Of a stretch of DNA of 6,183 nt, positions 1 through 6,183 are shown piece by piece. Each line of letters opens with the position of its first letter. Position 1 is the first letter of the stretch. Below the pieces are notes generated by a model that saw nothing but the letters and a program-made list of their open reading frames with translations, made no database searches and was not told where the DNA came from. The stretch is from Parvularculaceae bacterium UBA4496 (lineage in GTDB: Bacteria; Pseudomonadota; Alphaproteobacteria; Caulobacterales; Parvularculaceae), in the NCBI GenBank assembly GCA_002388885.1, contig DGNI01000171.1, forward strand, positions 17,040-23,222, read 5' to 3'. The position numbers and the translations under genes are program-made.

Positions 1-218
1 CTGAACTCGGCAAGCAGCGTGAAGCGCTCAGGCGTCTTTCGGCGGACCTGGCGGGCGTCAGGCGTACTTTTAAAACGAACCCGGCGGCAGGCCTTGAAGC
101 GCTTAAGCCTATTAAATCGCAACTGTCAGATTTGACTGAAGACCTTCACACCCATCGACGCCGCTCGCTCTATGATGTAGGCGTTTTGCGCGCGGCGCTA
201 GAAGCTGCGGAGCAATAA
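1..218 (+). CDS. 3' end of an unrecognised protein gene (partial)
   Basis: An open frame enters from the left edge, with its first full codon at base 3, and ends with TAA at 216-218, giving the last 71 residues of a protein. The tail is rich in Arg, Leu, Ala, Glu and Lys, begins ELGKQREALRRL and ends VLRAALEAAEQ. It looks largely helical and possibly coiled-coil, with no membrane segment and no catalytic motif I recognise. Only 15 bases separate its stop from the serine ammonia-lyase start, so the two are probably co-transcribed. Codon use and GC richness match the downstream gene, which supports real coding. I cannot assign a family from this fragment; the N-terminal part lies outside the window. 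Confidence 0.6.
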   Translation, partial: ELGKQREALRRLSADLAGVRRTFKTNPAAGLEALKPIKSQLSDLTEDLHTHRRRSLYDVGVLRAALEAAEQ

Positions 219-233
219 CAGGTCTCAACGCTA

Positions 234-1613
234 ATGCTGGGCGTATTCGATATTTTCAAAATCGGCATTGGACCGTCGTCGTCGCATACGGTTGGCCCCA
301 TGCGTATCGCTGTGAGGTTCCTTGAAGAGGCTGCGCAAATGGGTGCGCTGGAAACGGCTGCGCGCGTCAAGGTGGATCTTCATGGTTCGCTCGCGCTTAC
401 CGGCATCGGTCACGGGACGGACAAGGCCGTGATGCTCGGGCTCATGGGTTTCAAGCCTGACGAAACCGATCCGGACGAAGCCGAACGCGCGGTTGCGAAG
501 GTCCGCGAAACCAATCACATGGCGCTTCATGGCGGGCCAGAAATCGCGTTTGACCCGAAAACCGATATCGATCTGCGCGGTGACGTTACGCCCGAGCTTC
601 ATCCGAATGAAATGCGCCTTACGCTTTTTGACGCCGCCGGCGCGGAAACATTTTCCGCTGTCTATTATTCTGTCGGCGGTGGGTTTATTGCAAGCGAAAA
701 ACAGCTGAAAGCGCCAGCGGAGGATGATCTCATTATCGGCGCGCGCAAGGGGCGCCACTCCTTTGCATCTGCGGCGGAGCTGCTTTCTCATTGCCGCGAA
801 CATGATCTTTCCATTGCCGACATCATCGCTGAGAACGAAGATGAACATCGCCCGCGTGTTGAAACCGAAACGATGCTCGACCATATCTGGGCCGCCATGC
901 GCGACTGCGTTGATCGAGGCCTCAACACTCGTGGCGAGTTGCCCGGCGGTCTGAAAGTCAAACGCCGCGCGCCGTCGCTTTACGCAAAGCTCACCGAAAA
1001 CCCGTTGGCGAACGAACGCGAACAGCTGTTCGACTGGCTCAATGTCTACGCCATGGCGGTGAACGAGGAGAACGCTGCCGGCGGACGGGTGGTGACGGCG
1101 CCGACCAACGGCGCTGCTGGTATTATTCCCTCCGTACTCAAACATTATTGCACGGAGGACGGAAACGAAAACCTGGGCCACATTCGCAAATTTCTCCTTA
1201 CCGCCGCCGGCATCGGCATTCTTTACAAACAGCGCGCTTCTATTTCCGGCGCGGAGATGGGGTGCCAGGGCGAGGTGGGCGTCGCCTGCTCCATGGCCGC
1301 GGCGGGGCTTGCGGCCGTCTGGGGCGGCACGCCCGGCCAGGTCGAGCACGCCGCCGAAATCGGCATGGAGCACAATCTCGGTCTCACCTGTGACCCTGTG
1401 GGCGGACTGGTGCAGATCCCTTGCATCGAACGTAACGCTATCGGCGCCGTCAAAGCCGTCAACGCTGCGCGGCTCGCCTTGCGCGCATCGGAAGAACACA
1501 AAGTCTCCCTCGATCAGGTAATAGAGACCATGCGCCAGACCGGCCTCGACATGTCGCGCAAGTACAAGGAAACCTCCGAAGGCGGCCTTGCGGTAAACGT
1601 TGTCGAGTGTTGA
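234..1613 (+). CDS. sdaA: L-serine ammonia-lyase, single-chain [4Fe-4S] type
   Basis: This cytoplasmic enzyme deaminates L-serine to pyruvate and ammonia using an oxygen-sensitive [4Fe-4S] cluster. The 459-residue length is normal for the one-chain bacterial form (beta domain followed by alpha domain). The N-terminus carries the family hallmark [16 protein letters not shown] at residues 8-23. The alpha domain has [12 protein letters not shown] (288-299), [17 protein letters not shown] (338-354), [13 protein letters not shown] (379-391) and VQIPCIERN (393-401). Cys344, Cys386 and Cys397 fit the three cluster ligands. The protein ends exactly on Cys459, matching the C-terminal cysteine that binds the fourth iron in the Legionella enzyme. 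The ATG at 234 is chosen because it places the SSSHT motif at the usual distance from the N-terminus; the Shine-Dalgarno is weak (AGG at 220-222). It follows a partial gene closely, suggesting an operon, and its TGA directly abuts the stop of the opposing cyclase gene. Confidence 0.96.
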   Translation: MLGVFDIFKIGIGPSSSHTVGPMRIAVRFLEEAAQMGALETAARVKVDLHGSLALTGIGHGTDKAVMLGLMGFKPDETDPDEAERAVAKVRETNHMALHGGPEIAFDPKTDIDLRGDVTPELHPNEMRLTLFDAAGAETFSAVYYSVGGGFIASEKQLKAPAEDDLIIGARKGRHSFASAAELLSHCREHDLSIADIIAENEDEHRPRVETETMLDHIWAAMRDCVDRGLNTRGELPGGLKVKRRAPSLYAKLTENPLANEREQLFDWLNVYAMAVNEENAAGGRVVTAPTNGAAGIIPSVLKHYCTEDGNENLGHIRKFLLTAAGIGILYKQRASISGAEMGCQGEVGVACSMAAAGLAAVWGGTPGQVEHAAEIGMEHNLGLTCDPVGGLVQIPCIERNAIGAVKAVNAARLALRASEEHKVSLDQVIETMRQTGLDMSRKYKETSEGGLAVNVVEC

Positions 1614-2417
1614 TCACTCTTTCGGAACCAGCGCAATCGCGCGCAACGGCCCGCCGGAGCCGCCTTCGATTTTCATGGGCAGCGCGATGATGATCGCGCC
1701 TGTTGGGGGAAGGCGGTCGAGATTCGTCAGGTTCTCAAACCCCGGCGTGTTCGCCGCGCCCATGATCCGGTGCACCGGAAACTCCGTAGACGGACCATAA
1801 TCCGTCGACGCCGTATCTAGCCCGAGCGCTGCAGCGCCCCGGTCCTCCACCAGCATGCGCGCGGCATCGGCGCCAAACGACGGGAAGGCGAGGGCCGCAG
1901 GGTCCGTCCCGCCCAGATAACTTTCGCCGTCCGGCCAGCGTGCGGACCAGCCGGTACGCAGGAGGACGATGGTTCCCGGCGAGATTTCCCCATGAACCGC
2001 CTCAAAAGCAACAATGTCGGCGGGACTTGCCCGATAAAGCGGATCGGCCGCGGCCTTTTCCGCCACGTCGATAACGACTGCGGGCGCGACCAGCCGCGAT
2101 AGCGGCACGGCCGCCGCCTTGTCGCCGTTTGCGTCAAAGTGATAGGGCGCGTCCATATGCGTGCCGCCATGTTCCGCCGTAGCGATGTCAAACGCGGAAT
2201 AGAACATGCCGTCCTCGCGAGCGCCTTCGAACACCACGGTTTTTTCAAAGCCGCGTTTGTCCGTAGGCCAATAAACCGTATCCGGCCCGTAGCTGTGGGA
2301 AAGGTCGACGATGTCATAGGCCGACAGGTCAATGCCCGCCGGCGCCGTTTCCTCCACGACGGGCGCGCAGGCCGCGAGGCCTAAAACCGCCAGTCCGCAT
2401 GCTTTCCATCCGCTCAT
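1614..2417 (-). CDS. Cyclase-family (kynurenine formamidase-like) lipoprotein
   Basis: This 267-residue protein belongs to the cyclase family of metal-dependent hydrolases that includes kynurenine formamidase. The hallmark HGGTHMDAPYHF lies at residues 83-94, with His83, His87, Asp89 and His93 as the expected metal or catalytic residues. The C-terminal family signature runs from about FPVHR (213) through ENLTNLDRLPPTG (228-240) to ALPMKIEGGSGGPLRAIAL (245-263). The N-terminus MSGWKACGLAVLGLAAC is a lipoprotein signal peptide with lipobox LAAC, lipidation at Cys17. With no Asp at +2, the mature protein is probably outer-membrane anchored and periplasmic. The ATG at 2417 is chosen because a GGAG lies 7 bases upstream and the signal peptide starts there; the frame stays open to 2756, but that extension has no family similarity and overlaps the divergent membrane gene. 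Substrate is unknown: a tryptophan-pathway role is not supported by neighbours, so I give no kynB symbol. It is convergent with sdaA with no gap. Confidence 0.9.
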   Translation of the reverse strand: MSGWKACGLAVLGLAACAPVVEETAPAGIDLSAYDIVDLSHSYGPDTVYWPTDKRGFEKTVVFEGAREDGMFYSAFDIATAEHGGTHMDAPYHFDANGDKAAAVPLSRLVAPAVVIDVAEKAAADPLYRASPADIVAFEAVHGEISPGTIVLLRTGWSARWPDGESYLGGTDPAALAFPSFGADAARMLVEDRGAAALGLDTASTDYGPSTEFPVHRIMGAANTPGFENLTNLDRLPPTGAIIIALPMKIEGGSGGPLRAIALVPKE

Positions 2418-2424
2418 CGTCAGT

Positions 2425-2428
2425 CTCC
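2425..2428 (-). promoter_or_regulatory. Shine-Dalgarno GGAG that fixes the cyclase start
   Basis: Read on the minus strand the bases are GGAG, 7 bases before the ATG at 2417-2415. This site and the lipoprotein signal peptide that starts at that ATG together decide against the longer in-frame start at 2756. Confidence 0.75.
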
Positions 2429-2549
2429 GGCCTTTTGTTCTCTCCAAAACTATACCGGTTCTCGGAGGCGGGAAACGTCCGGTTTTCCACCGGCCTGCCG
2501 GATTGCTCCGGCCTGCGTTTCGCGCCATGCTGGCGCGGGCGCGAAAAAA

Positions 2550-2555
2550 GGGGAG
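2550..2555 (+). promoter_or_regulatory. Shine-Dalgarno GGGGAG for the membrane-protein gene
   Basis: GGGGAG lies 6 bases before the ATG at 2562 and is the strongest ribosome binding site in the window. It supports the choice of 2562 as the start. Confidence 0.8.
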
Positions 2556-2561
2556 AGAACC

Positions 2562-3383
2562 ATGCCGTTTCGCGGAGCGCATTACATAATTGCCGCCTTT
2601 CTGGTGGTGACGATCGCGGCCTTCTGGCCGAGCTATTTCAGCATTCTCGGTGCTGCGCCGGGCGCGCATCATATTCATGGCGTGACGGCGACCCTGTGGG
2701 TGCTGCTGCTGATCTGGCAGAGCTGGTCGATCCGCCAGCCGAATTTCGCCCTGCACAAATGGGGCGGACGGACGAGTTTTCTGCTCGCGCCGCCGTTTGT
2801 CGCCGGCGGCCTGCTGGTCACTAAGGTGACGGTCATCAAGGACTCTCCGTTTACGGAGATGTTCGCCATCTCCCTTTCCTTTGCGGATTTCGCGTCCGTC
2901 GCCGCGTTTGTCCTTTTCTATTTTCTGGCGCTGCGCAACCGCCGGTCAGTGGAACATCACTCGCGGTTCATGCTGGCGACGATCTTTCCGCTGATCCCGC
3001 CGTCGGTGGCGCGCATCTTCACCGGTTACGTGCCGGGCGTCGCCATTCGCGGGCCGGAAGACCTGCCGAATTTCGAGGTCGCGCTGAACCTCAGCTTTGT
3101 CATCGCGGCGGCGTTCACCATCGCGCTTATTATTCAGGACGCACGCCGGAAAAAACCGCTGACGCCGTTCCTGCTGGCGCTCGCCTCGCTCGTCCTGATG
3201 ATCGGCGTTTATCATACCTACGGAAACACCGCGCACTGGGAACAGACGGTTCTGGCCTATGCGCGCGTTTCCGATGCAACGCTGATCATCGCCGGCATCG
3301 TCATTGGCGCAGGCGCCGCATTGCTCGGCTGGAGTTTCCCGCGGAAGACGGCCGGCGCGCCGCCAGTTGCTGCTGCGGCGTAA
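2562..3383 (+). CDS. Uncharacterised polytopic membrane protein, about eight transmembrane segments
   Basis: The 273-residue product is strongly hydrophobic, with likely membrane spans near residues 8-30, 38-57, 70-90, 99-124, 136-152, 172-192, 201-218 and 238-258. The C-terminus is a short Ala/Pro tail. Histidines cluster at membrane edges: HHIHG at 36-40 just before span 2, His65 in LHKWGG (64-69) before span 3, and EHHSRFMLAT at 131-140 opening span 5. This His/Trp/Gln pattern around span 2 recalls small membrane families such as DUF2306 or cytochrome b561-like proteins, and could bind haem or metal, but I cannot assign a family with confidence and propose no reaction. The start is fixed by a strong GGGGAG 6 bases upstream. 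It is transcribed away from the lipoprotein cyclase, from a shared intergenic region, so the two may be co-regulated; that is inference. Its TAA lies in the first element of a three-copy repeat and a probable terminator follows about 65 bases later. Confidence 0.85.
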   Translation: MPFRGAHYIIAAFLVVTIAAFWPSYFSILGAAPGAHHIHGVTATLWVLLLIWQSWSIRQPNFALHKWGGRTSFLLAPPFVAGGLLVTKVTVIKDSPFTEMFAISLSFADFASVAAFVLFYFLALRNRRSVEHHSRFMLATIFPLIPPSVARIFTGYVPGVAIRGPEDLPNFEVALNLSFVIAAAFTIALIIQDARRKKPLTPFLLALASLVLMIGVYHTYGNTAHWEQTVLAYARVSDATLIIAGIVIGAGAALLGWSFPRKTAGAPPVAAAA

Positions 3384-3386
3384 AAA

Positions 3387-3480
3387 GTTGTGCAACACCG
3401 GGTCGCGCGATTTGCGTGATCCCCGTCCTGCAAGGCGTTCCGCCGAATGTTGTGCAACTTCGCCACAATGTTTGTACAAC
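3387..3480. repeat. Three copies of a near-palindromic GTTGTGCAAC element
   Basis: GTTGTGCAAC occurs exactly at 3387-3396 and 3449-3458, and a variant GTTTGTACAAC at 3470-3480. Copy 1 is preceded by AAAAA (3382-3386), overlapping the membrane-protein stop codon, and copy 3 is followed by TTTTTT (3481-3486). Copies 1 and 3 therefore form an inverted pair that can extend to about 14 base pairs with one G-U pair. Each copy is also close to a palindrome on its own, as protein-binding operators often are. Confidence 0.7.
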
Positions 3481-3486
3481 TTTTTT
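3449..3486 (+). terminator. Probable rho-independent terminator of the membrane-protein gene
   Basis: The arm GTTGTGCAA (3449-3457) pairs with TTGTACAAC (3472-3480) over 9 base pairs, one of them G-U, with a 14-base loop, followed directly by six T. The stem is AT-rich for a terminator, so strength is uncertain. The upstream copy at 3387-3395 can take the place of the first arm and extends the pairing with A and T runs. In that form T runs flank the stem on both strands, so it could also stop leftward transcription arriving from uvrB. Confidence 0.6.
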
Positions 3487-3505
3487 GCCTTTCGGTTTTG
3501 CGGGC

Positions 3506-3521
3506 CCGCCCAGCGGGGCGG
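3506..3521. repeat. GC hairpin with 6-bp stem
   Basis: CCGCCC (3506-3511) and GGGCGG (3516-3521) pair perfectly around an AGCG loop. No T run follows on the plus strand, so it is not a classical terminator. Its role is unknown. Confidence 0.5.
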
Positions 3522-3543
3522 TAAAATATTGCCGGATGCTTGG

Positions 3544-3563
3544 CGGTTGCTGCGCCGCAACCG
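3544..3563. repeat. Hairpin A, 7-bp stem
   Basis: CGGTTGC (3544-3550) pairs perfectly with GCAACCG (3557-3563) around a six-base loop TGCGCC. Its last base is the first base of hairpin B, and both hairpins share CGGTTG/CAACCG words that could pair across. Confidence 0.65.
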
Positions 3564-3588
3564 TCAACCGGGCCCTAACCCGGTTGAC
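3563..3588. repeat. Hairpin B, perfect 10-bp stem
   Basis: GTCAACCGGG (3563-3572) pairs perfectly with CCCGGTTGAC (3579-3588) around a loop CCCTAA. This is the strongest inverted repeat in the window. No T run follows, so it may be an RNA stability or processing element, a protein site, or the remains of a mobile-element end. I cannot decide between these. Confidence 0.75.
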
Positions 3589-3693
3589 CCGACAGGAAAC
3601 GGAAGCGCTTACCGCTCTCCATATCCGGACATGCCGCGCAGTATAAGGCCGTTCCGGAAGTGGTGGATAACTACGCACCAACATTGGGAAATA

Positions 3694-3706
3694 TTGAAGA
3701 ATTCAA
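3694..3706. promoter_or_regulatory. Dyad TTGAA-N3-TTCAA, candidate operator
   Basis: A perfect 5-3-5 inverted repeat (TTGAAGAATTCAA) lies in the AT-rich leader of the OLD gene. Its centre is 24 bases from the centre of a second dyad with the same 5-3-5 shape. Short dyads arise easily in AT-rich DNA, so an operator role is only suggested. Confidence 0.3.
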
Positions 3707-3717
3707 CAAATAACAAG

Positions 3718-3730
3718 TTCTAGTATAGAA
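3718..3730. promoter_or_regulatory. Dyad TTCTA-N3-TAGAA, candidate operator
   Basis: A perfect 5-3-5 inverted repeat (TTCTAGTATAGAA) overlaps the proposed -35 of the OLD gene promoter. It does not match the alphaproteobacterial LexA box GTTC-N7-GTTC. No regulator gene is visible nearby. Confidence 0.35.
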
Positions 3731-3746
3731 AAATATAACCTATAGT
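3718..3746 (+). promoter_or_regulatory. Tentative promoter of the OLD nuclease gene
   Basis: TATAGT at 3741-3746 matches five of six bases of the -10 consensus. A poor -35, TTCTAG at 3718-3723, sits 17 bases upstream. The start codon at 3799 would be about 45 bases beyond the transcription start. Position and AT richness support it, but the -35 does not. Confidence 0.35.
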
Positions 3747-3798
3747 TGTAGGCTGATGGTTGCTTGGATTTCTTACACATGGCACAGAGCGTCATCTC

Positions 3799-5522
3799 AT
3801 GAAGCTTAATTCTCTTAAGATTGCTAATTTTAGATCATTTGGTCCTGGAGCCCCAATTGAACCACTTATCGAAATTCCCGACGATCGTTGTTCAAAGATT
3901 TCATTCAATGAAAATGTAATTTACCTCCTTGGAAAAAATAATAGTGGAAAGTCATCAATTCTGCATGCGTATGAAAAATTGTATAAGCAAAAATCCACTT
4001 TAAATTTGGAAGACTTTCACAACAAAGACACTAATAACACAGTCGTCATTGAGGCTGAACTATTAGCCGACAACCAAGACGAACTTGATGTGCAGAATGA
4101 CAACGTCGGAAAATGGTTTTCTCCTGAAACAAAGTTAGCTCGTGTACGAAAGCGATGGGAAGGCATCGGCGCCTATAAAAAAGAAACTTTTGATCCATCT
4201 ATAAGTGAATGGACCGAAGGAGGGTTTGGAGGTTGGGACTCGATACTGCAAAATCGGTTGCCCGAACCAATCTGGGTTCGAGCGATTATGGAGCCGCAAG
4301 AAATTGTCGAAGTGTTGCAAAAATTAATAAAGGAGGCTGTGCTCAAAAATATTCAGACTATGGCTGAATATGTCGCTGTTACAGAAGCGATCACTGCGCT
4401 GAGCACCGCGATTGATGGTGATGATTATACACGCTCAGTCGTAGACCAACTTAACTTAATTGTTGGTCAGGTGTTTCCGGGAACACAGTTTGACATTTCA
4501 AGTCTGTATCCAGAGAAGAACGTCTCATCGCTATTCGACAAACAGGCTACCATTTCTGTAACGCAAGAAGGAAGTCCAAATCTTCCATTAGCCCAGCAGG
4601 GTCACGGATTGCAGCGGCAATTTATTTTAAGCGCACTACGGGGGTTGTATAGTCAGTTTGCTGAACTAAAAAAGACAAAAAACAAAAACCTTGCTATCGG
4701 TGAGGAGAATTTTGATAAGTCAAAAATAATTTTATTTGAAGAGCCAGAGCTATTTTTGCATCCCAATGCGGTCAAGCTTACTAGCGATTTGATATATGAG
4801 CTTTCTAGTAATTCACCACTTCAAATATTGGCGACTACTCACAGTCCGAATCTTGTAAACTTATCAAAAAACCACCAGAACATTGTACGAGTCATGCGAT
4901 ATGAAAGCGGAAGTAAAGCTCGGCAAATCGGATCTCAGTTATTTAATGATAATGATCGAGATGCATTTAAGCTGGCATATTCGCTTAATCGCAAAATTAC
5001 TGAGTTTCTTTTTGCTGATGAAGTCATTTTAGTTGAGGGGCATACTGAAGAAGTAGTAATTCAGTGCATTTTAGAAAGATTGAAAGCTGAGCAGGGGATT
5101 TCGCCGCAAAGAGAAATATATATTTTGAATGCCACATCGAAAAATGAAATTAAAAGATATCAAAAAATTATGAATCACTTCCATCAAGACTATCATGTTG
5201 TTCACGATTCTGACGCAGATCAAGCACATAATAGTGCTGGTGAAGAAACCCCGATTTGGCAAGAAAATAACATCATTTGGGATTTAATCACCAAAGCACG
5301 TGAAAATGAGTCCTGTGCAGGTCGGTATGTAATGTCTCCTGAATTTGAGCCAGCTCACGGATACGAACCAAAAGGATTAGGAAAGCCCTATGATGCTTTC
5401 AAAGCTGCAAAGGGTTGGAATCTTGATGATGCGAATAAGCCAATAATTGAGTTTTTACGGCACATCTGCGGAGAAATTTGTGACAAACAATTTACGCCAG
5501 ATGAACTTCAACAAGAATTAAG

Positions 5523-5526
<4 letters not shown>
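3799..5526 (+). CDS. OLD-family ATP-dependent endonuclease (ABC-type ATPase plus TOPRIM), stand-alone
   Basis: The 575-residue protein has the OLD layout. An N-terminal ABC/SMC-like ATPase starts with KIANFRSFG (7-15) and has Walker [10 protein letters not shown] (45-53), a signature-like QQGHGLQRQ (266-274), Walker B IILFEEPE (310-317) and a switch His in TTHSPN (346-351). A C-terminal TOPRIM nuclease follows, with ILVEGHTEE (410-418, Glu413) and the acidic DSD at 470-472, plus Lys448 near the usual second motif. Such proteins cleave DNA and several protect against phage (P2 OLD, GajA of Gabija). No UvrD-like helicase gene adjoins it, so it resembles the single-gene class 1 form rather than Gabija. 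ATG 3799 is preferred to an in-frame TTG at 3760 because the family's first strand begins right after it; the ribosome binding site is weak in both cases. AT-rich codon use unlike all neighbours indicates horizontal acquisition. The defence role is inference; the fold assignment is firm. Confidence 0.92.

Positions 5527-6183
<657 letters not shown>

Larger units (their letters stand above)
2418..2561. promoter_or_regulatory. Divergent promoter region between cyclase and membrane-protein genes
   Basis: These 144 bases separate two divergent start codons, so promoters for both genes should lie here. On the minus strand a TATAGT at 2449-2454 (five of six to the -10 consensus), 31 bases before the cyclase ATG, is the best single element, but its -35 is poor. 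On the plus strand I see only a weak pair, TTGCTC at 2503-2508 and CATGCT at 2526-2531 with a 17-base spacer. The segment has several CCGG-containing words but no convincing long operator. What is seen is the arrangement; the promoter calls are tentative. Confidence 0.4.
3384..3798. other. 415-base gene-free region rich in inverted repeats, spanning a composition break
   Basis: I see no convincing gene here: frames on both strands lack recognisable protein motifs and good ribosome binding sites. The left part, to about 3660, has host-like GC (36 of 60 bases at 3601-3660); the next 60 bases hold only 21 G or C. It contains, left to right, a three-copy GTTGTGCAAC-like repeat with a terminator, a GC hairpin, two abutting hairpins, an 8-base palindrome TTCCGGAA (3652-3659), two 5-3-5 dyads and a weak promoter for the OLD gene. 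No tRNA, integrase site or CRISPR repeat is visible. A small structured RNA is possible but unproven. Confidence 0.7.

Noticed and set aside
231..1499. Long minus-strand open frame (422 codons) opposite sdaA
   Set aside because: It lies within the antisense of a gene with clear family motifs. Its translation is Arg/His/Phe-rich without recognisable domains; long antisense frames are usual in GC-rich genes.
2418..2756. N-terminal extension of the cyclase frame by 113 codons
   Set aside because: The extension is Arg-rich with no family similarity and overlaps the start of the divergent membrane gene. It would bury a good lipoprotein signal peptide that has its own GGAG.
3301..3723. Overlapping open frames on both strands in the gene-free region (3304-3723 and 3416-3646 plus, 3301-3684 minus)
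   Set aside because: They have no ribosome binding sites, no recognisable motifs, and cross hairpins, the terminator or the neighbouring gene end. They mirror composition, not coding.
3717..3731. LexA-type SOS box before the OLD gene
   Set aside because: GTTC at 3717 is followed after seven bases by GAAA, not GTTC, so it does not fit the alphaproteobacterial consensus.
3384..3798. Retron-like non-coding RNA serving the OLD protein
   Set aside because: Hairpins are present, but no reverse transcriptase gene is in the window and the hairpin-rich part has host-like GC. Not supported beyond speculation.
3384..3798. tRNA gene or attachment site at the left edge of the islet
   Set aside because: No T-loop GGTTCGAAT-like word, acceptor pairing or CCA-proximal structure was found.
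3702..5514. Direct repeat TTCAACAA at 3702-3709 and 5507-5514 near the islet ends
   Set aside because: Eight AT-rich bases can match by chance and the right copy is inside the OLD coding region, not at the joint. Not convincing as a target duplication.

Overview
The window looks like chromosomal DNA of a GC-rich alphaproteobacterium. The order is an inference from protein style and gene composition: UvrB, an iron-sulfur serine ammonia-lyase and a lipoprotein cyclase would fit Hyphomonadales, Caulobacterales or Parvularculales, but no 16S or other decisive marker is present. Most of the window has GC-rich coding DNA (for example 40 of 60 bases are G or C at 2641-2700). One stretch, about 3661-5526, is clearly AT-rich (16 of 60 at 3901-3960).

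Left part (1-3383): the 3' end of an unrecognised gene lies 15 bases upstream of a complete single-chain [4Fe-4S] L-serine ammonia-lyase gene, probably in one transcript. The lyase gene runs head-on into a gene for a lipoprotein of the cyclase/kynurenine formamidase-like family, and the two stop codons touch inside one palindromic TGATCA. A 144-base divergent promoter region then separates the cyclase gene from a rightward gene for an uncharacterised, histidine-bearing polytopic membrane protein.

Middle (3384-3798): about 415 bases without a convincing gene, but dense in inverted repeats. It holds three copies of a GTTGTGCAAC-like element, the last two forming a probable rho-independent terminator. 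A GC hairpin follows, then two abutting hairpins whose arms could re-pair. Composition drops sharply near 3660, and two 5-3-5 dyads and a weak promoter candidate follow.

Right part (3799-6183): a 575-residue OLD-family ATPase/TOPRIM nuclease gene sits alone in the AT-rich islet and is the best candidate here for a horizontally acquired anti-phage gene. It converges on the housekeeping excision-repair gene uvrB, of which only the 3' end is present, and the two stop codons overlap. No UvrD-like helicase, reverse transcriptase, integrase or transposase is visible, so if it is a defence gene it is either a one-gene system or works with a partner outside the window. The neighbours are ordinary metabolic and repair genes with no clear common pathway.
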